A stretch of DNA of 35,150 nt from Hydrogenophaga sp. (GCA_018993155.1 JAGKSX010000033.1:1-35150), one strand, 5' to 3'. Positions 1 to 7,890 are shown, numbered from the stretch's first letter. Numbers and translations: made by a program. Notes: a model not told the origin generated them from the letters alone.

Positions 1-603
1 GCCGGTGTAGATCAGGTCGCCGGGTTGCAGGTGGTAGAACAGCGAGAGGTCGGCAATGATTTCGCGGATGTTCCAGATCAGCTTGTCCACATCGGACTTC
101 TGCTTGACCTCGCCGTTGACGGCCAGCTCGATGCCGCCGCGCTCGATCACCACGCCCGACATGGGCACGATCTCGCTGCACACGGACGAATGCTCCACGT
201 CCTTGCCCAGGTCCCAGGGGCGGCCCTTGTCGCGCGCCACCAGTTGCAGGTCGCGCCGCGTCATGTCCAGGCCACAGGCATAGCCGTAGATGATGTCCTG
301 CGCGTCCTCCGCCTTCACGCGGAAGCCCGCCTTGCCCACCGCCAGCACCAGCTCCATCTCGAAGTGGTAGTTGTTCGTCTCGCTCGGGTACGGCGTGGTC
401 GTGCCCGAGAGCGCGAGCGTCTGCGGGGCTTTGGTGAAATAGAACGGGCGCTCGGCGGTCTTGTCCACCGGCTTGCCCATCTCCACCGCGTGCGCGTGGT
501 AGTTGCGGCCGACGAAGAACAGGCGGTTGACGGGGAACTGCTCGGTCTTGCCGCGCACGGGAACGGACGCGACAGGGGGAGGGGAGAAGAGGTAGGTGGT
601 CAT
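1..603 (-). CDS. nagK: Fumarylpyruvate hydrolase (FAH family), 3' end cut by window
   Basis: This gene probably hydrolyses fumarylpyruvate to fumarate and pyruvate, the last step of the gentisate pathway in the cytoplasm. The 201 visible codons run from ATG at 603 to the window edge, and about 30 C-terminal residues are expected to be missing. The fumarylacetoacetase-family fold is clear: RLFFVGRNYHAHAVEMG near residue 30, the metal-ligand region HFEMELVLAVG, then GLDMTRRDLQ, and GDLIYTG at the cut edge. It starts 16 bp after the gentisate dioxygenase stop, so the two are probably co-transcribed. Other FAH hydrolases (for example maleylpyruvate-type) are similar. The absence of an isomerase gene in the visible part makes the glutathione-independent substrate assignment an inference. 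Confidence 0.85.
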   Translation of the reverse strand, partial: MTTYLFSPPPVASVPVRGKTEQFPVNRLFFVGRNYHAHAVEMGKPVDKTAERPFYFTKAPQTLALSGTTTPYPSETNNYHFEMELVLAVGKAGFRVKAEDAQDIIYGYACGLDMTRRDLQLVARDKGRPWDLGKDVEHSSVCSEIVPMSGVVIERGGIELAVNGEVKQKSDVDKLIWNIREIIADLSLFYHLQPGDLIYTG

Positions 604-619
604 GGGAGGGCAGGCCGCT

Positions 620-1678
620 TCACGGCATGTTGGGTTGGTTGTCGGGGCGCACTTCGTAGACGCCGAGCTTGCGGTGCAGCGGCGACTCGTCGGCAATGAA
701 CAGGAAAGCCGGGGCCGTGGCCGAGGCGTTGGTGAGCGTGGTGGCGGTGTAGCCGGGAATGCAGCAGGTGTCGGCCACCACCAGGTCGAAACCCTGTGCC
801 TCGGTGGCCACGCGGGCCGCGCCTTCGATCACGTGGTAGATCACCGCGGGCGAGCGCGCAGGCAGCGTGAGCGCCTGGCCCGGGCGCAGCATCAGCGCGT
901 GGAAGCCCAGCACGTTTTCGGCGTCCTCGCCGGACTCGGGGTTGGTGTAGGTCACCTGCACCGCATCGAGTTCGGGTTGGTCGGCGGCGATCGATTCGAG
1001 CGCCGCCTTCGCGTCGACCCACGGATAACGCAGCATGGGATAGCGCTTGCCGCTGCGGCCGAACACCGGCGTGGGCACCACGCCCGGTCGCGCGTAGGCG
1101 CGGTCGCCCCGGCCCGGCAGGGTTTCCTGGCGCCCGCCGTTGAGGTGGTAACTCACCTCCAGGTAGTACATCAGAGGCAGGTCGAGCACGTCGAGCCAGA
1201 TCACGGGCTGGTCGCCGTCGTGGCCATGTTCGTGCCATCGGCCCGTGGGCGTGAGGATCAGGTCGCCGCGCGACATCGGGCACTTTTCGCCGTCCACCGT
1301 GGTCCAGGCGCCTTCGCCTTCCACGACCATGCGCACCGCGTTGGGCGTGTGGCGGTGGCTGGGCGCCCATTCGCCCGGCATCAGCAGCTGCATGCCCAGG
1401 TACATGGCCGCGCTGGCCTGCATCTTCTCCAGCGTGTGGCCCGGGTTGGCCAGCACCAGCACGCGGCGCTCGGCCTTCTCGATCGGCGTGAGTTCACCGG
1501 CCTTGAGCAGCAGGGGCTTGATCGACCGGTAGGCCCAGTGCGTGGCCTGCGTCTGGCGGGTGGGGATCTTCGGCGGCAGCACGCCGCGCAGGCTGGGCCA
1601 CAGCGGCACCAGGTTGAGCGCGCGCAGCTCGGCCACGTAGTCGGCGGGCAGGTCTTCGAGTCGTCCGAGGTCGTTCAT
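620..1678 (-). CDS. nagI: Gentisate 1,2-dioxygenase
   Basis: This is an Fe(II) ring-cleavage dioxygenase that opens gentisate (2,5-dihydroxybenzoate) to maleylpyruvate. It has 352 residues and a bicupin layout. The iron ligands are visible in the first cupin as H108 and H110 (PSHRHTPNAVRM) and H149 (GRWHEHGHDGD). Their spacing matches the ligands known for NagI-type gentisate dioxygenases. The start at 1678 (MNDLGRLEDLP) is preferred over an upstream in-frame start because it begins the conserved region and fits the 14-base gap after the hydroxylase stop. It lies between the 3-hydroxybenzoate 6-hydroxylase and the fumarylpyruvate hydrolase genes in one minus-strand operon. Confidence 0.93.
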   Translation of the reverse strand: MNDLGRLEDLPADYVAELRALNLVPLWPSLRGVLPPKIPTRQTQATHWAYRSIKPLLLKAGELTPIEKAERRVLVLANPGHTLEKMQASAAMYLGMQLLMPGEWAPSHRHTPNAVRMVVEGEGAWTTVDGEKCPMSRGDLILTPTGRWHEHGHDGDQPVIWLDVLDLPLMYYLEVSYHLNGGRQETLPGRGDRAYARPGVVPTPVFGRSGKRYPMLRYPWVDAKAALESIAADQPELDAVQVTYTNPESGEDAENVLGFHALMLRPGQALTLPARSPAVIYHVIEGAARVATEAQGFDLVVADTCCIPGYTATTLTNASATAPAFLFIADESPLHRKLGVYEVRPDNQPNMP

Positions 1679-1692
1679 GGGGTCTCCTGGGT

Positions 1693-2895
1693 TCAGCGAG
1701 GGGCCAGACAGTTCTCGACGTTCCAGCCGTACAGCCATTCCATCGCATCGTAGAAGCGCTCGGGGCTGCGGCCGCGCCAGAGGTCGTTGCGCACCAGGCG
1801 CTCCACCCCGCTGGCGTGGTAGATGCGGCCCATCTCGCGCGAACTCAGCACGATGCGCGCGGTGCGCGCCACGCGCGAACGCTGGTACAGGTCGAACGCC
1901 TTCTCGAAGTCATTGTGGTTCACGCGCAGGGCCTCGCCCAGGGTCACCGCGTCCTCGATCGCCATGCAGGCGCCCTGCGCCATGTACTGCGTGGTCGGGT
2001 GAGCGGCGTCGCCCAGCAGCGTGACGCGGCCGTAGCTCCATTGGCCGATCGGCTCGCGGTCGGCCGTGGCCCAGCGCTTCCAGCTCTTGGGCAGGTCGAT
2101 CAACTGGCGCGCCTTGGGGCAGATGCCCTGGAAGTAGCTCTGCACCTCTTCCTTGCTGCCTTCCTTCACGCCCCATTCTTCGGCCTCGCGGCTGTGGAAG
2201 GTCACGACCACGTTGTACTGCTCGCCGCCGCGCAGCGGGTAGTGCACCAGGTGGCAGTTCGGGCCGACCCAGATGCTGGCCGCGTTCCAGCGCAGGTCTT
2301 CGGGGAAGTCGGCCTTGTCCACCACCGCGCGGTAGACCACGTGGCCGGTCACGCGGGCCTCGTCGCCCACGAACTGCTGGCGCACCACGGACTTCACGCC
2401 GTCGGCCCCGATCAGCGCCAGGCCGCGGTGGGCCGTGCCGTGCTGGTCGTGCACCGTCACGCCAGCGGCATCCTGCTCGATGCGCTCCACACGCGTGGAG
2501 GTGAGGAACTGAATCTGGCCGCTGGCCTGCACGCCTTCCAGCAGCGAGCCGTGGGCGTCGGCGCGATGGATCACCGCATAGGGATTGCCAAAACGCTGAC
2601 GGAAAGCCTCACCCGTGGGGATCTTGCCGACCTGGTACTCGTCGAGCGCGTCGTGCATCACCATGAAGTCGGTGTAGACCGCGCGACTGCGCGCCTGCTC
2701 GCCCACCCCCAGCGCGTCGAAGGCGTGGAAGGCGTTGGGGCCCAGCTGCATGCCGGCACCGATCTCGCCGATCTCGGGCGCCTGCTCCAGCACCTTGACG
2801 CGAAAGCCCTGGCGCACCAGGGCGAGCGCAGCGGCCAGACCGCCGATACCGCCACCGGCCACCAGCACGGGGAGTTCCTGGGAGGGTGAAGTCAT
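1693..2895 (-). CDS. nagX: 3-hydroxybenzoate 6-hydroxylase (FAD monooxygenase)
   Basis: This single-component flavoprotein aromatic hydroxylase probably converts 3-hydroxybenzoate to gentisate with NAD(P)H and O2. It has 400 residues. The FAD dinucleotide-binding GGGIGG is at residues 14-19, the middle GADGVKS motif follows, and GRVTLLGDAAHPTTQYMAQG is the second FAD/ribose motif. The start at 2895 is fixed by AGGAG six bases upstream. It is the first gene of the operon and precedes gentisate dioxygenase, which supports 3-hydroxybenzoate rather than salicylate as substrate. A salicylate 5-hydroxylase would instead be a multicomponent Rieske enzyme. The symbol follows the nag-type naming; mhbM and xlnD are equivalents elsewhere. 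Confidence 0.85.
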   Translation of the reverse strand: MTSPSQELPVLVAGGGIGGLAAALALVRQGFRVKVLEQAPEIGEIGAGMQLGPNAFHAFDALGVGEQARSRAVYTDFMVMHDALDEYQVGKIPTGEAFRQRFGNPYAVIHRADAHGSLLEGVQASGQIQFLTSTRVERIEQDAAGVTVHDQHGTAHRGLALIGADGVKSVVRQQFVGDEARVTGHVVYRAVVDKADFPEDLRWNAASIWVGPNCHLVHYPLRGGEQYNVVVTFHSREAEEWGVKEGSKEEVQSYFQGICPKARQLIDLPKSWKRWATADREPIGQWSYGRVTLLGDAAHPTTQYMAQGACMAIEDAVTLGEALRVNHNDFEKAFDLYQRSRVARTARIVLSSREMGRIYHASGVERLVRNDLWRGRSPERFYDAMEWLYGWNVENCLAPR

Positions 2896-2925
2896 GGTTG
2901 TCTCCTTCACATGCAAGGCATGCTA

Positions 2926-2945
2926 ACGATAAGTGTACTTATTGT
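2926..2945. promoter_or_regulatory. Candidate MarR operator over the gentisate operon promoter
   Basis: The core ATAAGTGTACTTAT at 2929-2942 is a perfect 6+6 inverted repeat with a 2-base spacer. It extends to 9-base arms with one mismatch. It overlaps a minus-strand -10 box TACAAT (2941-2946), which has a possible -35 TTGTCG (2965-2970) with an 18-base spacer. It lies in the divergent gap between the hydroxylase and the MarR gene, where the local regulator would be expected to repress. Binding is inferred. Confidence 0.6.
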
Positions 2946-3020
2946 ATGGGCGATGCTAGGATTCCGACAAGCCCCTCCCGTCCTCCGACTGCCCGACCCT
3001 CTTCCGCTCCCCCCTCTCTC

Positions 3021-3497
3021 ATGAAGCGCTGCCAGCCTCCGGCCATCGACATCGACGATCAGCCCGGCCACAACATCCGGCGGCTGCACCAGATTTCGGT
3101 CGGCATCTTTCTTCGGGAGCTGGGCGAACTTGAACTCACGCCGGTGCAGTACGCGGCGCTGCAGACCGTGGCCAACCACCCCGGGATCGACCAGCGCACG
3201 CTGGCGCGCACCATCGCGCTGGACGCGTCCACCACGGGTGGTGTGGTCGACCGCATGGAGTCGCGCGGCTGGCTGGAACGGCGCACCTCACCCGAAGACC
3301 GGCGCTCGCGCCAGCTCGTGTTGACCGACGCGGGCAACGCGCTGCTGGCCGAGGCCGTGCCGGCCATGCTGCAGGTGCAGGAGCACATCCTGGCGCCGTT
3401 GTCCGAGCGCCAGCGCGGCGAGTTCATGAAGCTGCTGCGCCTGCTGGTGGACACCAACAACGCGCACAGCCGCGCACCCAGCGAAGCGATGAAGTGA
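3021..3497 (+). CDS. MarR-family transcriptional regulator
   Basis: This 158-residue DNA-binding protein probably controls the divergent 3-hydroxybenzoate/gentisate operon, with a pathway aromatic acid as the likely inducer. The MarR winged helix is visible: the recognition-helix region ALDASTTGGVVDRMESRGW, followed by the wing ERRTSPEDRRSRQLVLTDAG. The start at 3021 (MKRCQPPAID) gives the usual family length. An upstream ATG at 2946 would add a 25-residue low-complexity Pro/Ser tail and would start inside the promoter region, so it was not chosen. No good Shine-Dalgarno precedes either start. It converges with the hydrolase gene, with 18 bases between their stops. Confidence 0.85.
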   Translation: MKRCQPPAIDIDDQPGHNIRRLHQISVGIFLRELGELELTPVQYAALQTVANHPGIDQRTLARTIALDASTTGGVVDRMESRGWLERRTSPEDRRSRQLVLTDAGNALLAEAVPAMLQVQEHILAPLSERQRGEFMKLLRLLVDTNNAHSRAPSEAMK

Positions 3498-3515
3498 GCC
3501 GCGCGGCGGGGCGGC

Positions 3516-4400
3516 TCAGCCCCGCAGGTGCGCCACCACGGCGCTCACCACCTGATCGTCGCGCAACAGCCGCGTGTGACCCAGGCCTTCGGTCGCCATC
3601 AGGCGCGCGCCGGCGATCGCATCGCGGTAGGCCTCGGCGTCGGCAAACCGGTTGATGCGGTCCTCCCGGTCGTGCACGATCAGCGTGGGCACGGCCACGC
3701 GCGGGCCGACCGCCGCCGGCTCGAACTGGCGCATCAGAATGCCCTCGCGCGCTTCCACCCGCTGCTGCAGGCGCTCCCGCGTGCCCTCGCTCAGGCCGAA
3801 GACCTTCGCGAACAGGCGGGTGTACGCATGGGGCGAGGCGGGGGGCGCGAGCAGCGCGAGCCGGGCCACGGGCAGGCCGCGCGCGGCCGCATAGGCCAGG
3901 GCGTTGGCCGCGAGCGAATGCGCTGCCACGGCGCGCACCTCATGACCCTGCTGCTGCAAGCGCGCGGTGAGGTACTCGATGGCGCGCGCGAACTGAGGCA
4001 GGTTGCTGGTGCGGCCCTGGCTGCGCCCGTGCGCGGGCAGGTCCACCAGCACGGGCCGCAGGCCCTGATTCATCAAGGTCTGCGCCAGGGGCAGCATCTG
4101 CGCGGCGTGGCCGCCCCAGCCATGCAGCAGGAGCACCACGGGGCCGGGCGCGCCGGGCGGCTCGTACAGCGTGATGCTGGCCTGCTCGAAGGGCCAGGGC
4201 GTGGCCCGCCAGGCGGCCAGCGCGGGCTGGCGGCGGTGCAGCCATTTGGGCGGCAGCGGCGTGCCGAACACGCGGTAGGCGCCGCGCACCGCCAGCGCCG
4301 GCCAGAGCTTTTCGGACAGGCTCAGCGCCCAGCGCAGCCAGCGCGTGCCCGGGTTGGCCTGGTAGTAGGTGGAGGCGGTTTGCAAGGGGGTGGTGTTCAT
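3516..4400 (-). CDS. Alpha/beta hydrolase
   Basis: This 294-residue protein has an alpha/beta-hydrolase fold and unknown substrate, probably an ester or thioester. The oxyanion-hole motif HGWGG is at residues 93-97. The nucleophile elbow reads AHSLA (S162) instead of the usual GxSxG. The likely acid D247 is in VHDREDRINRF and the likely base H275 in GLGHTRLLRD. There is no signal peptide, so it is probably cytoplasmic. GGAG seven bases upstream supports the start at 4400. It lies downstream of a TetR gene on the same strand, with its own copy of the TetR palindrome 17-32 bases before the ATG, so it is probably the regulator's main target. Confidence 0.8.
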   Translation of the reverse strand: MNTTPLQTASTYYQANPGTRWLRWALSLSEKLWPALAVRGAYRVFGTPLPPKWLHRRQPALAAWRATPWPFEQASITLYEPPGAPGPVVLLLHGWGGHAAQMLPLAQTLMNQGLRPVLVDLPAHGRSQGRTSNLPQFARAIEYLTARLQQQGHEVRAVAAHSLAANALAYAAARGLPVARLALLAPPASPHAYTRLFAKVFGLSEGTRERLQQRVEAREGILMRQFEPAAVGPRVAVPTLIVHDREDRINRFADAEAYRDAIAGARLMATEGLGHTRLLRDDQVVSAVVAHLRG

Positions 4401-4416
4401 GCGGTTCTCCGTTAAA

Positions 4417-4432
4417 TCGCACAATCGTGCGA
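4417..4432. promoter_or_regulatory. Candidate TetR operator upstream of the hydrolase
   Basis: TCGCACAATCGTGCGA is an inverted repeat with 6-base arms and a 4-base centre, 17-32 bases before the hydrolase ATG. It differs at only two of 16 positions from the element upstream of the tetR gene (5070-5085). The match also continues on one side through AAAT. A duplicated palindrome next to a TetR gene and its neighbour is the expected pattern for its operators; binding is inferred. Confidence 0.7.
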
Positions 4433-4456
4433 AATTGAGGTAAAAAAGAGAAGCGG

Positions 4457-5059
4457 TCAGTGTTCGTAGGTCTTGACCAGGCGGGCCCAGGTCGCCTGGG
4501 CGCGCTCGGCGGCGCGGGGATCGCGCAGGAAGCGCACGTCGTGAACCAGCCCGATCGCCAGGCTGCAGATCTCGCCCACCAGTTGTTCGGGGTCGGTGTC
4601 GGGCTGGAGGTGGCCGAGCTCGATCGCCTGCAGCACGGTGCGCCGCAGCGCGGCCCGCCAGCGCGTGACCTCGCCCAGCAGCAGGTCGCGCAGCTCGCCT
4701 TCGCGGTCGTCGAGTTCAAAGGCGCCGGAGGTGTAGAGGCAGCCGGTGTGCGCCTCCACATCGCGCAGGCGGATGAGCCAGCGCCGCACGATCTCACTCA
4801 GGCGCGGCAGCCCCTTGGGCGCCTGCATGGCGGGCACGAACACGTCGCCGATGAAGCGGCGGCCGAACTCCTCGATCACCGCCTTCTGCAAAGCCTCGCG
4901 CGAACCCACGCGCGAGAACACGCCGCTCTTGGAGATGCCGATGCGGTCGGCCACCGCTTGCAGGGTGATGGCCTCCAGCCCGTCGGACGCGGCCAGGTCG
5001 AGCGCCGCGCCCACGATGGCGGCGCGCGTCATTTCGCTTTTCTGGGTTCGGGCGTCCAT
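4457..5059 (-). CDS. TetR-family transcriptional regulator
   Basis: This 200-residue repressor-type regulator has an N-terminal helix-turn-helix at about residues 30-52 (ITLQAVADRIGISKSGVFSRVGSREAL). Its C-terminal domain resembles the TetR_C group that carries VEAHTGCLYTSGAFELDDREG. The start at 5059 begins MDARTQKSEMTRAAIV, typical of the family. A palindrome lies between its -35 (CTTGTT, 5089-5094) and -10 (TAAAGT, 5066-5071), so autorepression is likely. That -10 would place the mRNA 5' end near the ATG, giving an almost leaderless transcript. The alpha/beta hydrolase downstream has a matching operator. The ligand cannot be named from sequence. Confidence 0.88.
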   Translation of the reverse strand: MDARTQKSEMTRAAIVGAALDLAASDGLEAITLQAVADRIGISKSGVFSRVGSREALQKAVIEEFGRRFIGDVFVPAMQAPKGLPRLSEIVRRWLIRLRDVEAHTGCLYTSGAFELDDREGELRDLLLGEVTRWRAALRRTVLQAIELGHLQPDTDPEQLVGEICSLAIGLVHDVRFLRDPRAAERAQATWARLVKTYEH

Positions 5060-5065
5060 GGCGCG

Positions 5066-5094
5066 ACTTTAGCACGATCGTGCGAAATAACAAG
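5066..5094 (-). promoter_or_regulatory. tetR promoter with operator in the spacer
   Basis: On the minus strand, -35 CTTGTT (5089-5094) and -10 TAAAGT (5066-5071) are separated by 17 bases. The palindrome TAGCACGATCGTGCGA (5070-5085) fills most of the spacer, including the perfect 12-base core GCACGATCGTGC at 5072-5083. A repressor bound there would block RNA polymerase, which fits autoregulation. Confidence 0.62.
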
Positions 5095-5106
5095 ACCCCG
5101 TTCCGC

Positions 5107-5135
5107 TTGGCGCAGCCCGCCGCCGTCGCTATGAT
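5107..5135 (+). promoter_or_regulatory. Candidate promoter for the PNPOx pair
   Basis: TTGGCG (5107-5112) and TATGAT (5130-5135) are separated by 17 bases and lie just upstream of the first possible start codon at 5147. The predicted transcript start near 5142 would leave only a few leader bases. The tetR operator at 5070-5085 is just upstream, so cross-regulation is possible but not shown. Confidence 0.5.
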
Positions 5136-5146
5136 CGCGGCGTCCT

Positions 5147-5665
5147 GTGCACCCTGGTTGGCCGCCCTTGGAACCCACCCACTCCCCCCTGCTGACGCTG
5201 GAACACCTGGCCATGATGGATGCCGGGGTTTCCGTCATCGTCAGCAGCTGCGGACCGGACCTCACGCCCAGCGTCATGCGGGCCGTGGGCAGCCAGGTCG
5301 GGCCGCAGGGCCGCCTCATCACGGTGTACCTGTGCCGCAGCCAGTCCGCGCAGCTGCTGCGCGACATCGCCCGCAGCGGGCGCCTCGCCGCGGTGTTCAG
5401 CCAGCCCAGCACCCACAAGACCGTGCAGCTCAAGACGCGCACCGCCCGCCTGCGCGAGGCGCGCGAGGAGGAAGCGGCGGTGCTGCAGCGTTACCTGCGC
5501 GGCATGGAGCACGAATTGGCCTTGCTCGGCTTCGGCCGTGTCTACGCGAGGGCCATGCTCACGCACCGCCTCGACGACGTGGTGGCGATCGAGTTCGAGC
5601 CCGAACAAGCCTTCGACCAGACGCCGGGCAGCAAGGCCGGCCAGCCCATCGCGGGGCGCGCATGA
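5147..5665 (+). CDS. Small pyridoxamine-5'-phosphate-oxidase-like protein
   Basis: This protein has up to 172 residues and resembles the PNPOx/split-barrel flavin-binding fold. Visible hints are GVSVIVSSCGPDLTPSVMRAVGSQVG, then the strand-rich GRLITVYLCRSQSAQLLRDI and LAAVFSQPSTHKTVQLKT. FMN or another flavin or haem ligand is possible; function is unknown. The start is uncertain: GTG at 5147, TTG at 5168 (LEPTHSPLLTLEH) or ATG at 5212. None has a clear Shine-Dalgarno, and the candidate promoter would make 5147 nearly leaderless. Its stop overlaps the ATG of the next gene (ATGA at 5662-5665), implying translational coupling with a larger PNPOx-GAF protein. Confidence 0.72.
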   Translation: MHPGWPPLEPTHSPLLTLEHLAMMDAGVSVIVSSCGPDLTPSVMRAVGSQVGPQGRLITVYLCRSQSAQLLRDIARSGRLAAVFSQPSTHKTVQLKTRTARLREAREEEAAVLQRYLRGMEHELALLGFGRVYARAMLTHRLDDVVAIEFEPEQAFDQTPGSKAGQPIAGRA

Positions 5666-7029
5666 CGGCGGTGGACCTGGCCGAGGTGCGGCCTTGTCTG
5701 GAAGGGGTGATCCCCGCCATGGTGGCGACCACGGCGGCCGACGGCACGCCCAACGTGGCCTACATCTCGCAGGTCTATTACGTGGACGAAGGCCACGTCG
5801 CGCTGTCGTTCCAGTTCTTCAACAAGACGCGCCAGAACCTGCTGGCCCACCCGCGCTCGACGCTGCTGGTGCTCAACCCGCTCAACGCGGTGTTCTACCG
5901 CCTGCACCTGCGTTACCTGCGCACCGAAGAGGAGGGCCCGGTGTTCGAGAGCATGAAGGCGCAGCTCGCCGGCATCGCTTCCCACACCGGCATGGCCGAG
6001 GTGTTCCGCCTGCGCGGCTCGGACATCCATGAGGTGATCGAGGTGGAACGTCTGCCGCAGGAGCCGCTGGCCGAACCGCTGCCGCTGCCGCCTGCCCCGC
6101 CGGCGGCGCTCGCGGTGCTGCGCCGGGCCAGTGCGCGCCTGTCGAGCGCCCGCAGCCTGGGCGCGGTGCTGGAAGCGACGCTGGACGTGCTGGAGAACGA
6201 GCTGGCCATGCCGCACGCGATGCTGCTGATCCTCGATGCGGCCTCGCAGCGCCTCTACACCGTGGCCAGCCGGGGTTACGCCACTTCTGGCGTGGGTTCG
6301 GAGATCGCCCTGGGCGACGGTGTGATTGGCGTGGCCGCGCGCGAGCGCACGCCGGTGCGCATCGGCCACATGGCCAGCGCCTACCTCTACAGCCGGGCCA
6401 TGCGCGACAGCCTGGTGAGTGGCGACGGCAGTTTCCCGGCCGGCACCGACATCCCGTACCCCGGCCTGTCCGAGCCGCACAGCCAGCTGGCCGTGCCCCT
6501 GTTGTCGGCCGGCCGCGTGGCCGGCGTGCTCTTTGTTGAAAGCCCGTTGGACCTGCGGTTCAGCTACGAAGACGAGGACCTGCTGGTGGCGCTGGGTGGG
6601 CAGCTCGGCGCCGTGATCGACCTGATGCAGGCGTCTGAAACGGTCTGCACCGAAGAAGAGACCCCGAGCGCCGCCGCCACCGCGGCACCGGTGCCGGCTG
6701 GGCCCGCGCTGCGCGTGCGGCACTACCGCAGCAACGACAGCGTGTTCGTCAACAACAGCTACCTGATCAAGGGCGTGGCGGGGGCGATCCTGTGGAAACT
6801 GCTGCAGGACGGCCAGCGCCAGGGCCGCAGCGAGTTCACCAACCGCGAGCTGCGGCTCGATGCCTCGCTGCGCCTGCCCGATGTGGCCGACAACCTGGAG
6901 GCTCGCTTGCTGCTGCTGCACCGCCGGCTGGCCGAGCAGTGCCCGCAGTTGCGCATCCAGAAGACGGGGCGGGGGTGTTTCCGTTTCGAGGCGCTGCGCC
7001 CGGTCGAGCTGGAAGAGGTGGCGGCCTAG
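5662..7029 (+). CDS. PNPOx-GAF-winged-helix-like fusion, probable sensor
   Basis: This 455-residue protein has three visible parts. Residues about 10-130 are a second PNPOx-like split barrel (PAMVATTAADGTPNVAYIS, ALSFQFFNKTRQNL). Residues about 160-325 are a GAF domain (MPHAMLLILD, GDGVIGVAARERTPVRI, SQLAVPLLSAGRVAGVLFVES, YEDEDLLVALGGQLGAVI). Residues about 350-448, after an Ala/Pro/Thr linker, are a basic domain with a winged-helix look (VNNSYLIKGVAGAILWKLL, then FTNRELRLD and a final strand pair). A flavin-binding or small-ligand sensor with DNA-binding or protein-binding output is a reasonable inference. No kinase or cyclase domain is present. Its stop overlaps the stop of the convergent hemerythrin gene. 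Confidence 0.75.
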   Translation: MTAVDLAEVRPCLEGVIPAMVATTAADGTPNVAYISQVYYVDEGHVALSFQFFNKTRQNLLAHPRSTLLVLNPLNAVFYRLHLRYLRTEEEGPVFESMKAQLAGIASHTGMAEVFRLRGSDIHEVIEVERLPQEPLAEPLPLPPAPPAALAVLRRASARLSSARSLGAVLEATLDVLENELAMPHAMLLILDAASQRLYTVASRGYATSGVGSEIALGDGVIGVAARERTPVRIGHMASAYLYSRAMRDSLVSGDGSFPAGTDIPYPGLSEPHSQLAVPLLSAGRVAGVLFVESPLDLRFSYEDEDLLVALGGQLGAVIDLMQASETVCTEEETPSAAATAAPVPAGPALRVRHYRSNDSVFVNNSYLIKGVAGAILWKLLQDGQRQGRSEFTNRELRLDASLRLPDVADNLEARLLLLHRRLAEQCPQLRIQKTGRGCFRFEALRPVELEEVAA

Positions 7030-7769
7030 ACCGTGGCCAGGCCGGGCACGGGCGGCAGGCCGAGCCCGCGCGCAAGCTTCATTGCATTGTGCGCATTGAG
7101 CATGCCGCGCGTGGCGTCGAGCATGCCCTCGAACACCGGTGCCGGTGCGCCCGCCCGCATCTCCTGCAGCACACCGAGGCGTTCGGGCGCATTCAGGTTG
7201 GGCAGCATCCAGCGCATCACGAGCATCATCTCGGCCTGCGGGATGGTCGCCACCAGGGCGTTGTGCACGTCCACCAGTTCGGCGTCGGTGTAGGCGGCCC
7301 AGAGCGCGGCGTTGTGCGCGGTCTCTTCGGTGTGCATGTGCTGCAGGTTGTCGGCCACGAACAGGGCGAGCGCGAGGTACAGCGCGTGCAGGCCGGCTTC
7401 GCGCTCGTCCGCGTCGCAGCCTGGCAGGGCCTGGGCGGCGTCGCACAGGTGCTGGATGTGGTGCAGGTGCCCATCGTGTTCCTGCGCCACGCGATCGCAG
7501 ACGCCCGGGCAGCGCGCCTCCAGCGCCGGGTGCACGAAGCCGTTCTCGTGCGCCACGTGGTTGGCGCACAGCGCCATCAGCTCGACCACCTGCGCGACGG
7601 TGCGCGCCAACTCCGCGCCGTCGGTGGGATCGGTGCGGCCGACCGTGAGCAGGGTGTCGGCCATGAAGGCGCGCAAGGCCTTGTGGATGCCGGCATAGAG
7701 GTTGAAGCGGCCAAGGCCGGTGCGGGCGGTGGCGGCGACGTGCGCCATTTCGAGGGTGTGGGATTGCAT
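7026..7769 (-). CDS. Hemerythrin-like (HHE) domain protein
   Basis: This 247-residue, mostly helical protein carries the spaced His/Glu ligands of a non-haem di-iron hemerythrin-like domain: H29 (AGIHKAL), H71/H74/E75 (NHVAHENGFVHPALE), H98 and the following His cluster (QEHDGHLHHI), and H144-E148 (NLQHMHTEET). A role in O2 or NO binding or iron handling is likely but the exact ligand is unknown. The start at 7769 (MQSHTLEMAH) is supported by AAGGAA nine bases upstream. It converges with the PNPOx-GAF gene, and the two stop codons share the bases CTAG at 7026-7029. This arrangement suggests, but does not prove, a shared redox theme. Confidence 0.78.
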   Translation of the reverse strand: MQSHTLEMAHVAATARTGLGRFNLYAGIHKALRAFMADTLLTVGRTDPTDGAELARTVAQVVELMALCANHVAHENGFVHPALEARCPGVCDRVAQEHDGHLHHIQHLCDAAQALPGCDADEREAGLHALYLALALFVADNLQHMHTEETAHNAALWAAYTDAELVDVHNALVATIPQAEMMLVMRWMLPNLNAPERLGVLQEMRAGAPAPVFEGMLDATRGMLNAHNAMKLARGLGLPPVPGLATV

Positions 7770-7890
7770 GGTGTGGATTCCTTTGGCAGGCGAATGGCCC
7801 GGCCTTGTCTCGGGATGACCGCCGCACCCCATGTGCGACGAATCATGGAGAGTCAGTCTAGGAATCCGAGCCGATGCGCGCCGCTAAATA

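Noticed and set aside
5080-5661. Extended N-terminus of the PNPOx-GAF gene
   Set aside because: The 194 extra residues overlap the small PNPOx-like gene in another frame and read as Arg/Ala/Pro low complexity; ATG at 5662 with ATGA coupling is better.
5542-7827. 761-codon open frame antisense to the PNPOx-GAF gene
   Set aside because: Antisense artefact of GC3 bias; overlaps the hemerythrin gene in another frame.
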